Below are positions 26,947 to 33,589 of a stretch of 34,236 nt of DNA, in pieces. The position numbers and the translations under genes are program-made. Numbering within the stretch: the stretch's first letter is position 1; every line of letters begins with the position of its first letter. The notes under the pieces are model-generated. The model ran no database searches. It was given only the letters and a program-made list of their open reading frames with translations, and was not told where the DNA came from. Source of the DNA: Syntrophothermus sp. DTU052 (lineage in GTDB: Bacteria > Bacillota > Syntrophomonadia > Syntrophomonadales > DTU052). The DNA lies in contig LFRU01000058.1 of the NCBI GenBank assembly GCA_001512495.1, forward strand, positions 1 to 34,236, in the 5' to 3' direction.

Positions 26947-28290
26947 TTGTTAAGCCTTAGGAAGCTTTGCGTTTGTTGTACACTTGTGCTTGGGATCCTG
27001 CTTCTTTTTGCACCTTATCCCGCCAGAGCCGGCTCCCAGGTTTTATGCTTTATTGAGGGACAGGAATTAACATGCGACCCGGCCCCGTTTATTGTCAATG
27101 GACGGACGATGGTTCCCCTGCGCGCAGTGGGCGAGCAGTTGGGTATGGAGGTGAAATGGCTGGAGGATGTACGGGTGGCGTGGATTATTACAGGTGAGAA
27201 GGCTTCCGGCAATTCCCTGCCGCCGCTATCTGAACGACACTCTCTTGCCGGTCCCCTGATTTTTGTGGATGATATTCAGGTGCCGTCCGATGTGGATCCG
27301 GTGATAGTCGATGGACGCATCATGATACCGATACGTGTTGTTACCGAGTACCTGGGAATGGAAGTTAAATGGTATGAGGATGTCCGTCAGGTACACATAA
27401 AAAGAGCCCAGGCGCCACCGGAGGTGCCGGAGGAGCCCCCGGCAGAGCCGTCCATGCCGGAGCCCCCTGCGCACGAATATTTGGGGATTCCGATAATGGG
27501 ATGGTCCCAGGCCGGTCCCGCCGATATGGCTCGTGTGGCCTTCGAGGCAGTGGCTCCCCGGATTTATCCCGGAATAACCGAATCCGAATCCGCCAGGTAC
27601 ATCAGCCGAGCCCGGGACAGCGTGGAAGGTCAGTACTGTGAGGTTACATCCCTAGAAGTGGTTAGCCTGACTTTGGAATTGAACAGGAGCTCGGCGGAGC
27701 TAAGGCAGTTGTCACCGGCTGAGAGGGATCAGATCCTTGATTTTGTGGCCTGCACCTATTACAAAATCGCCCGGCTCTATCTGGAGAAGGGGCAGCAGTA
27801 TGGTATACGCGGTGATATTGCTTTTTTCCAGGCCGCCCATGAAACCGGATGGTGGAGATTCGGCGGGCTGGTGACCCCTGAGCAGAACAACTATTGCGGC
27901 TTGGGGGCCACCGGCAGAGCAGCAACCGCGGATGAACTGCTTAGAGGAGCCAATCCTTCCCGGGTCTGGTTTGTTGAGGGGAAGCACGGGGCATTCTTCG
28001 ATAAGCCGGCTACTGGAATTGAAGCGCAAATGCAGCACCTGTATGCATATGCCACTACCCGGGACCTGCCGCCGGGAGTTGACCTGTTGAGCCCCCGTTA
28101 CATTCTGGTGACCAAAGGGATCGCCCCCAACTGGGAGGATCTGGGGGGCAGGTGGGCGGTACCCGGCTATCCACGAGGAGCACCGTACTATTATGAAAAT
28201 ATGCCGGATCCTTTCGCCGCAGCGTTTGCTGACGGGCGGACCTACGGGCAGAAAATTCTGGACTACTATTTCCGGACTGGATGCAGTTAA
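26947..28290 (+). CDS. Secreted glucosaminidase with copper-amine-oxidase-N repeats
   Basis: This 447-residue protein begins with a signal peptide (LCVCCTLVLGILLLFAPYPARA). Residues about 33-150 hold two halves of a copper amine oxidase N-like domain (TMVPLRAVGEQLGMEVKW and IMIPIRVVTEYLGMEVKW). A proline/glutamate-rich linker (about 154-178) leads to a C-terminal glucosaminidase-type peptidoglycan hydrolase domain (PF01832), marked by FFQAAHETGWWRFGG with its catalytic Glu, PEQNNYCGLGATG and the QMQHLYAYA helix. It probably trims the cell wall in growth or sporulation. I chose the TTG at 26947 because GAGGGGGG lies eight bases upstream and a clean signal peptide results; the TTG at 26893 adds 18 residues without support. 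Confidence 0.85.
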   Translation: MLSLRKLCVCCTLVLGILLLFAPYPARAGSQVLCFIEGQELTCDPAPFIVNGRTMVPLRAVGEQLGMEVKWLEDVRVAWIITGEKASGNSLPPLSERHSLAGPLIFVDDIQVPSDVDPVIVDGRIMIPIRVVTEYLGMEVKWYEDVRQVHIKRAQAPPEVPEEPPAEPSMPEPPAHEYLGIPIMGWSQAGPADMARVAFEAVAPRIYPGITESESARYISRARDSVEGQYCEVTSLEVVSLTLELNRSSAELRQLSPAERDQILDFVACTYYKIARLYLEKGQQYGIRGDIAFFQAAHETGWWRFGGLVTPEQNNYCGLGATGRAATADELLRGANPSRVWFVEGKHGAFFDKPATGIEAQMQHLYAYATTRDLPPGVDLLSPRYILVTKGIAPNWEDLGGRWAVPGYPRGAPYYYENMPDPFAAAFADGRTYGQKILDYYFRTGCS

Positions 28291-28528
28291 AACGATGCCG
28301 CACCATTATTTGTTGGGGGAGCCCTCCACGAAGGATCATGGCGATTGCGCTCCGCGGTAGAATTAAGATAATTGGTGTTTTGTCATTAAGGATCGGTTGG
28401 CGGTCCTAGTTTCTTTATGAGGGGGTTTGTTATGGGTGGCATAATCAGGGCTGCGGTAAAAAGGGATTAAGCGACAATTCAGAGAAGATGTAGATTACAA
28501 GAGCTGAAGAAGATCCAAGGAGAAGCAA

Positions 28529-29407
28529 ATGCTGATACCTATTACAGACCGGATAAAAATGGTTAAGGCTTCGACTGATGTAAAACTGCTGGTGGCCAAT
28601 TCATTGTTGGTGGAGGATGAGCGGATACTCCTGATTGATGCCGGTTTTGGCCGGGGGAATGTCGATACCCTTAAGGATATCCCCGTGGACTATCTGGTTA
28701 ATTCGCATTTTCACGAAGACCATGTAATGTTCAACTGGCTTTTCCCCCGGGCCAAGCTCTTCGTGCCCCGAGAAGATGCAGAGGGAATAAGCTCCCGCCA
28801 GACCTACATCGATTGGTACGGTTTTCAGGTCCTTGACGGGCAGGCGGTTCAGGACTGGATATTCAAGGCTTTTGACTGGCGGGAGTATCATACAGACAAC
28901 CTGTTTACGGAGGGACACAAGTGGGAGCTTGGGAATACGACCGTGCAGGCGTTGCACACCCCTGGTCATACCAGGGGACACTACTCCTTCTGGATAGAAA
29001 AGGAAAGGATTCTGTTTGCAGCCGATGTGGCCCTTACTCCCACCGGTCCCTGGTATGGCAACATAACCAGCGATGTAGATGATTTTATAGCTTCGATAAA
29101 GCGATTGAAGGCTCTAAAACCCCAGGTGGTGGTATCTTCACACCGCTCCCTGATTGAAAAGAATATTGACGAAGAGTTTGACCGGTACCTGGAAGTAATA
29201 TTCGAGCGTGAGGAAAAGCTGATGAAATACCTGCGGAACGCCCATACACTGGAGGAGATTGCCGCCCAGAAGTTTCTTTACGGATACCAGCCCGCCGAAC
29301 TGGTCCAGGCCTTTTTCGAAAGGGTCCACGTCTACACCCACCTGCGTAGGCTGCTGAACTTGGGATGGGTGGAAGAGCTGGAAGGGAGGTACCGCAGCAC
29401 CAGGTAA
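28529..29407 (+). CDS. Metallo-beta-lactamase-fold hydrolase
   Basis: This 292-residue protein has the dinuclear-metal motif SHFHEDH (His60, His62, Asp64, His65), the third histidine in HTPGHTRGH (His147), the bridging Asp166 in FAADVAL and a late SSHRS histidine. The overall layout resembles glyoxalase II-like or small-molecule thioesterase/lactonase members rather than beta-lactamases. The C-terminal 80 residues look like a winged-helix add-on (TLEEIAAQKF...YTHLRRLLNLGWVEE), as in LACTB2-type proteins. AGGAG precedes the ATG by six bases. The substrate is unknown. Confidence 0.87.
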   Translation: MLIPITDRIKMVKASTDVKLLVANSLLVEDERILLIDAGFGRGNVDTLKDIPVDYLVNSHFHEDHVMFNWLFPRAKLFVPREDAEGISSRQTYIDWYGFQVLDGQAVQDWIFKAFDWREYHTDNLFTEGHKWELGNTTVQALHTPGHTRGHYSFWIEKERILFAADVALTPTGPWYGNITSDVDDFIASIKRLKALKPQVVVSSHRSLIEKNIDEEFDRYLEVIFEREEKLMKYLRNAHTLEEIAAQKFLYGYQPAELVQAFFERVHVYTHLRRLLNLGWVEELEGRYRSTR

Positions 29408-29421
29408 ATATGAAATGGAAA

Positions 29422-29459
29422 ACGGGAGCATCAGGGGCGTCGCTACCCGGTGCTCCCGT
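29422..29459. terminator. Bidirectional terminator between convergent genes
   Basis: A 9-bp perfect stem (29422-29430 with 29451-29459) is followed on the plus strand by CTTCTCT and on the minus strand by TTTCCATTT. It serves the convergent hydrolase and crotonase genes. Confidence 0.65.
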
Positions 29460-29489
29460 CTTCTCTATCCATCTAAGTATAGGTTACCG

Positions 29490-30272
29490 TTAACGGCCGT
29501 GAAACTCGGGTTTTCTCTTTTCGAAGAACGCGCGTACGGCCTCCTTCATATCCTCCGTGCCACAGCAGTATACGGATTGAGCGCCTTCGAAAAGCAGACC
29601 GGCCATACGGCTGCTTTCCACCGCCAGGTTGATGCCCTTCTTGGCCATGCGCACCGCTACCGGAGGCATGCCGGCGATCTTGTTGGCCAATCTCATGGCT
29701 TCCTCCATCAGCTTATCCGGCTCCACGACAACTTCTACCAGGCCGATGGCTTTGGCTTCGTAGGCGTCTATTTCCTCACAGGCGATAATCAGCCGTTTGG
29801 CCTGACCGGCGCCGACCAGCTTGGGCAGGCGGGTGGTTCCCCCCATATCCGGTGCCAGGCCAAAGCGTACTTCAGGAATAGCAATGCGTAGATTGGAAGC
29901 CGCTACCCTGATGTCGCATGCCAGGATGAACTCCGTGCCCCCACCGTAGCAGATCCCCTGTACGGCCGCAATAACCGGAACGGGGAAGTCTTCCCACACC
30001 GTGTAAATAGACTGCAGCCAGTTGGCCTTCATAAGTACGGCCTCCGAGCTGCCTTCCCCCAGGTATTTAACGTCCAGACCCGCGGAAAAGTGCTCCCCGG
30101 CAGCGTTGATGACCACAGCCCGGATATCACCCATGTCCTCCACCGCCTGGGCGGCATCATGGATTTCCTGCCATACTTCATGATTCAAAGTGTTGAAATG
30201 TTCCGCCCGGTTCAGGGTTACGATTGCTACCTTGTCTTCCCTGTTAATGAGTAGATGCTTAAAATCCGCCAT
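29490..30272 (-). CDS. Enoyl-CoA hydratase/isomerase (crotonase) family protein
   Basis: This 260-residue crotonase has the oxyanion-hole segments FSAGLDVKY near 62 and GICYGGGTEF near 106. Both hydratase glutamates are present, Glu114 and Glu134. In addition Asp142 in GLAPDMGGTTRLPKLVG matches the catalytic aspartate of dienoyl-CoA isomerase (ECH1). The reaction may thus be hydration or double-bond isomerisation of an acyl-CoA. The ATG at 30272 is chosen because AAAGGAG is nine bases upstream and MADFKHLLI is the normal family start; the track start ten codons earlier lacks support. It stands alone and is divergent from citrate synthase. No thiolase or acyl-CoA dehydrogenase genes are nearby. 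Confidence 0.9.
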   Translation of the reverse strand: MADFKHLLINREDKVAIVTLNRAEHFNTLNHEVWQEIHDAAQAVEDMGDIRAVVINAAGEHFSAGLDVKYLGEGSSEAVLMKANWLQSIYTVWEDFPVPVIAAVQGICYGGGTEFILACDIRVAASNLRIAIPEVRFGLAPDMGGTTRLPKLVGAGQAKRLIIACEEIDAYEAKAIGLVEVVVEPDKLMEEAMRLANKIAGMPPVAVRMAKKGINLAVESSRMAGLLFEGAQSVYCCGTEDMKEAVRAFFEKRKPEFHGR

Positions 30273-30479
30273 AATGGTCAGCTCCTTTGTAATTTGTTGC
30301 ACTTATTCTATTTTACTGTACCATGCATAGTTTTGCAGAAGCAAAAATCCCTGGAGACAGTGTATAGTGATACCGGAAAGCACGGCCCAAGAAAAACTTC
30401 CGGGAAAGCTTGAAAAACAGGCGGCAAACTGGTGAAATAGATGGTAAGCAATTTATCATCGAGCAACCAAGGAGACAGC

Positions 30480-31850
30480 ATGGCAATTCATAGTTTTCAG
30501 GATTATGACGAGAAAATACTGACCAGATTGACCGAACTGGCCCGGAAAAACAGCTTCATAAATCCTTATCTTTTTAAGAAGTATGTTGTTAAGCGGGGCC
30601 TGCGCGATGTTGATGGCCGCGGGGTGCTGGTGGGCCTGACCCGGATTGGTGAGGTGCACTCCTATATAATCGATGAGAATGAGATAATTCCAGTACCAGG
30701 CCGTCTGATGTACCGGGGGATCGATATCAACGATATTGTGGAAGGGTTTCTCAGGGAAGAACGCTTCGGTTTCGAAGAGACCTGTTATCTGCTGCTGTTT
30801 GGCAATTTGCCGAACCGGGAGGAACTGGAGGGGTTCAAACAGCTGCTGGCAGCCCGGCAGAAAATGCCGGAGGAATTTGTACGCGATGTAATCTTGAAAA
30901 CTCCCAGCAGGAATATGATGATAGTGATGGCCAGGAGTGTACTGGCTCTTTACAGCTATGACGAGCGGGCGGACGACACATCACTGAAGAATACAATAAG
31001 GCAGTGCTTATCGTTGATTGCCTGTTTCCCTTCACTGGCAGTATACGGGTATCAGGCATACTGCCATTACTACCGCAACAAGAGCATGTACCTGCACAGC
31101 CCTCGCCCCGGTTTGAGCCTGGCAGAAAACATCCTTCATATGCTCAGACCGGACAGCAGATATACACCCCTGGAGGCCAAGATGCTTGACCTGGCTTTGG
31201 TGCTTCATGCGGAACACGGTGGAGGGAACAACTCTTCTTTTGTTACCCACGTACTGACATCGTCCGGGACCGATACCTACTCGACGATTGCGGCAGCCTT
31301 AGGATCGCTTAAAGGACCCCGCCATGGGGGAGCCAATATTAAAGTGGTGCAGATGTTTGAGGACCTGAAGCGGCATGTACGTGACTGGGACGATGATGAT
31401 GAGATTGAATCCTATCTCACCAAACTGCTGAACAAGGAAGCCTTCGATCGCAGCGGTCTGATATATGGGGTGGGACATGCAGTATACTCAATCTCCGATC
31501 CCCGGTCGATCATTCTCAGAAACCAGGTAGCTCGGCTGGCGGCTGAGAAAGGGCTGGAAGATGAATTCCGGCTGTATGAAAAAGTTGAGAGATTGGCCCC
31601 GCAGGTTATCGGTAGGTTTCGCAAGATATACAAAGGCGTCAGCACCAATGTGGATTTTTATTCGGGTTTTGCCTACCGGATGCTGGACATCCCCCAGGAG
31701 CTTTATACTCCCCTCTTTGCCATCGCCAGAATCGCCGGCTGGAGTGCGCACCGCATTGAAGAATTGGTTAATGCAGGGAAAATCATCAGACCGGCCTATA
31801 AGAGCGTTGCGAAAAGGAAGAATTACCTGCCCCTGGACCAGCGCCGGTGA
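30480..31850 (+). CDS. Citrate synthase (citrate/2-methylcitrate synthase type)
   Basis: The enzyme condenses acetyl-CoA (or propionyl-CoA) with oxaloacetate. The 455-residue protein is of the long Clostridia type, with about 60 extra N-terminal residues before PGRLMYRGIDI. The catalytic triad is intact: His246 in HAEHGGGNNSS, His333 in GVGHAVY and Asp392 in STNVDFYSG. The ATG at 30480 follows AAGGAG by five bases; an ATG at 30441 adds 13 residues and is less likely. No aconitase or isocitrate dehydrogenase gene follows, so the gene is isolated, and citrate or methylcitrate use cannot be told from sequence alone. Glutamate synthesis is a likely role in an anaerobe. Confidence 0.93.
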   Translation: MAIHSFQDYDEKILTRLTELARKNSFINPYLFKKYVVKRGLRDVDGRGVLVGLTRIGEVHSYIIDENEIIPVPGRLMYRGIDINDIVEGFLREERFGFEETCYLLLFGNLPNREELEGFKQLLAARQKMPEEFVRDVILKTPSRNMMIVMARSVLALYSYDERADDTSLKNTIRQCLSLIACFPSLAVYGYQAYCHYYRNKSMYLHSPRPGLSLAENILHMLRPDSRYTPLEAKMLDLALVLHAEHGGGNNSSFVTHVLTSSGTDTYSTIAAALGSLKGPRHGGANIKVVQMFEDLKRHVRDWDDDDEIESYLTKLLNKEAFDRSGLIYGVGHAVYSISDPRSIILRNQVARLAAEKGLEDEFRLYEKVERLAPQVIGRFRKIYKGVSTNVDFYSGFAYRMLDIPQELYTPLFAIARIAGWSAHRIEELVNAGKIIRPAYKSVAKRKNYLPLDQRR

Positions 31851-31871
31851 TGAAGGTAATGTAAGGCATCC

Positions 31872-31944
31872 GGGGCCGCACGGCCCCTCCGCGTCATATA
31901 TTTGAAGCAAACCGGCGGCCATATTGAGGAAGGGCCGCCGGTTT
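31872..31944. terminator. Two hairpins between convergent citrate synthase and sspH
   Basis: The first hairpin is GGGGCCG (31872-31878) with CGGCCCC (31881-31887). The second is a 12-bp perfect stem (31909-31920 with 31933-31944) with T-rich ends on both strands because its arms are AAACC/GGTTT. Together they form a strong bidirectional terminator. Confidence 0.8.
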
Positions 31945-31968
31945 CATAACGCAGACGGATGTGGGTGT

Positions 31969-32208
31969 TTACGCTCTTATTACCGGAGACTGCCGGCTGA
32001 GCCACCCGGTAGGGTACTGGTCTTCCAGGTCGGGAAGGTCCACTTCCACCAGCTCGGATATCGGGACTACCGCTTCCTGGTTGCTGTTGAGGTAACGGAT
32101 GCGGGCCGAACTGCCGCTTACTGATTCAACCCTTATCGCAGCGGTATTGTGAACCAGTGCGGGGGCGTCTGATGATTCCATGATTTCAGTCAACCTGTCG
32201 AGATCCAT
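31969..32208 (-). CDS. sspH: H-type small acid-soluble spore protein
   Basis: This 79-residue protein matches the SspH family: the MDLDRLTEIMESSDAPALV start, then a short beta-rich segment (IRVESVSGSSARIRYL) and VPISELVEV. SspH-type proteins are made late in the forespore and protect spore DNA. It is about 20 residues longer than the usual 59, with an extra acidic tail (DLPDLEDQYPTGW). The ATG at 32208 follows AAAGGAG by eight bases. The open frame extends 92 codons upstream, but into the divergent T-box promoter, so the long form is wrong. A minus-strand CATGCTA (32234-32240) fits a sigma-G -10 box. This gene shows that the organism belongs to a spore-forming lineage. Confidence 0.85.
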   Translation of the reverse strand: MDLDRLTEIMESSDAPALVHNTAAIRVESVSGSSARIRYLNSNQEAVVPISELVEVDLPDLEDQYPTGWLSRQSPVIRA

Positions 32209-32233
32209 CCTCCTTACTCCTTTCGTTTTCTCA

Positions 32234-32240
32234 TAGCATG
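32234..32240 (-). promoter_or_regulatory. Possible sigma-G -10 box of sspH
   Basis: CATGCTA on the minus strand fits the sigma-G consensus CATnnTA and lies 26 bases before the ATG. About 17 bases upstream is GTAATAA, a partial -35 match. Confidence 0.35.
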
Positions 32241-32313
32241 TCTCAGGAAGGCGCCAATTATTACGTGTTACCGTGCCCAATTCATTCTCAGAAAAATTTT
32301 TCACTGCTGGGAC

Positions 32314-32343
32314 TTTACATGGTATTAGAGCATATGATAGAAT
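32314..32343 (+). promoter_or_regulatory. Promoter of the T-box/aro operon
   Basis: TTTACA (32314-32319) and TAGAAT (32338-32343) are 18 bases apart, a good sigma-A promoter. Transcription would start near 32350, just before the conserved GAAAGAGG...AGTA T-box stem I sequence. Confidence 0.6.
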
Positions 32344-32349
32344 CTGATC

Positions 32350-32730
32350 AATTTCATAGCAATAGAAGTAATGAAAGAGGAAAGTAGGTTCCGGGTACTT
32401 CTCGCAGGGAGGAGATGCCGCGACTGGAAGCGTCTCCAGAAGGAAGGAACTGAAGTTCCCTCTGGAACTCCCGGCTGAAACCATGGTGCAAGTAGGCTAG
32501 GGCGGAGCTTTCGCCGTTAAAAGGAAGGGGGTATCGGATGTCATCCCGTACCTTGGCTTACCCCGATAAGGGTGGTATAGCGAAAGGAAAAGCCTTTCGT
32601 CCCTTGTGGACCAAAGGCTTTGTTGTTTCATCCCGTACCTCATAGAGTGGGGCACCAACGTGCCCAATAAGGGTGGTACCGCGGGTAGCAGGCCTCTCGT
32701 CCCTTGGCAGGATGAGAGGCCTTTATATAT
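32350..32730 (+). promoter_or_regulatory. T-box leader with two antiterminator/terminator modules
   Basis: The T-box senses uncharged tRNA and controls transcription of the downstream aro genes. Stem I spans about 32374-32490 and includes the AGTA motif (32393-32396). Candidate specifiers are ACC after GAA (32480-32482) or TTC (32456-32458, Phe); I cannot decide. The first T-box core (32568-32582) is degenerate, ATAGCG replacing ACCGCG, and its terminator is a 9-bp stem (32589-32597 with 32613-32621) plus TGTTGTTT. The second core (32666-32684) is canonical, with terminator 32690-32698/32714-32722 plus a TTATATATA tail. A direct repeat CATCCCGTACCT (32542 and 32629) marks the duplication. The second module has no room for its own stem I. 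Confidence 0.85.
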
Positions 32731-32753
32731 ATAAAAGCTTAGGAGGGGTTAAA

Positions 32754-32819
32754 ATGGGGTTTTGTTGGCCGATAACAGAATCAAAGCTATGTGTTCCGCC
32801 GGTGCCGAAAATGATGTGA
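32754..32819 (+). CDS. Possible 21-residue upstream ORF before aroF
   Basis: AGGAGG (32741-32746) is seven bases before this ATG, the best start site in the region, but the frame differs from that of DAHP synthase. It encodes a 21-residue peptide (MGFCWPITESKLCV... ) ending in TGA that overlaps an in-frame GTG of DAHP synthase (32816). It may be a coupling peptide. One extra T in the TTTT run at 32760-32763 would join the ATG to the DAHP synthase frame, so a sequencing or natural frameshift is equally possible. Confidence 0.3.
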   Translation: MGFCWPITESKLCVPPVPKMM

Positions 32820-33589
32820 GCATTGGCCGGATGCGTATCGGGAAGGATGCTCCCCTGGCAGTTATTGCCGGACCCTGCGCCATCGAGAACGAGCAGATGT
32901 TGCGAGAGACGGCCAGGCTTGTGATCAAATCCGGCGCCCAGATGATTCGCGGGGGAGCTTTCAAGCCTCGCAGTTCTCCCTACAGCTTCCAGGGGCTGGG
33001 ACTGCCGGGGCTGAAGATGCTTCACCGGGTAGGCCGGGAACTGGGAGTACCGGTGATAAGTGAGGTTATGGACAGCGGGGATGTTGAGGTAATGGCTGAA
33101 TATGTAGATGTCCTACAGGTTGGAGCCCGCAATATGCAGAACTTCCCGCTGCTGAGAAAGCTGGGGACCATAGATAAGCCGGTGCTGCTCAAGAGGGGTT
33201 TAGCGGCCACCATCGAGGAGTGGCTGCTGGCCGCCGAATACATCATGGTGGGGGGTAATGAAAAGGTAATCCTGTGCGAGCGGGGGATCCGCACTCATGA
33301 ACGCTGGACTCGCAATACCCTGGACCTGTCGGCGGTCGCTGTAGTTAAGAGCCGTTCCTGCCTGCCGGTTATTGTGGATCCCAGTCATGCTACCGGCCAC
33401 AACCACCTGGTGGCACCAATGGCCAAAGCAGCCGTAGCTGCCGGTGCCGACGGGTTGATGATCGAAGTTCATCCCTGTCCGGAAAAAGCCATGTCCGATG
33501 GGCAGCAGGCTCTGACTCCGGAACAGTTCCGGGAGATGATGCTGGAAGTGTCACGGATAGCTGCTGCGGTGGGGAGGCATGCAGTATGA
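32762..33589 (+). CDS. aroF: DAHP synthase (3-deoxy-7-phosphoheptulonate synthase)
   Basis: This enzyme condenses PEP and erythrose 4-phosphate in the first step of the shikimate pathway. The protein (up to 275 residues) is the class I beta barrel only, without the ferredoxin-like or chorismate-mutase N-terminal domain found in Thermotoga or Bacillus. Motifs: IAGPCAIEN, RGGAFKPRSSPYSFQG, LLKRGLAATIEEW, CERGIRTHE, IVDPSHATGH and EVHPCPEKAMSDGQQAL, giving the Cys, His, Glu and Asp metal ligands. The start is uncertain: TTG 32762, GTG 32816 or a frameshifted ATG 32754. It is governed by the T-box leader and overlaps the next gene by four bases (ATGA). KDO8P synthase is a distant alternative. Confidence 0.9.
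   Translation: MLADNRIKAMCSAGAENDVSIGRMRIGKDAPLAVIAGPCAIENEQMLRETARLVIKSGAQMIRGGAFKPRSSPYSFQGLGLPGLKMLHRVGRELGVPVISEVMDSGDVEVMAEYVDVLQVGARNMQNFPLLRKLGTIDKPVLLKRGLAATIEEWLLAAEYIMVGGNEKVILCERGIRTHERWTRNTLDLSAVAVVKSRSCLPVIVDPSHATGHNHLVAPMAKAAVAAGADGLMIEVHPCPEKAMSDGQQALTPEQFREMMLEVSRIAAAVGRHAV

Noticed and set aside
28432-28470. Twelve-residue ORF with a good GAGGGGG ribosome site in the 28291-28528 gap
   Set aside because: Too short to support without conservation; no link to the flanking genes.
32209-32484. Upstream extension of the sspH frame (to 171 residues)
   Set aside because: It would run through the divergent promoter and T-box stem I; the SspH family starts at 32208.
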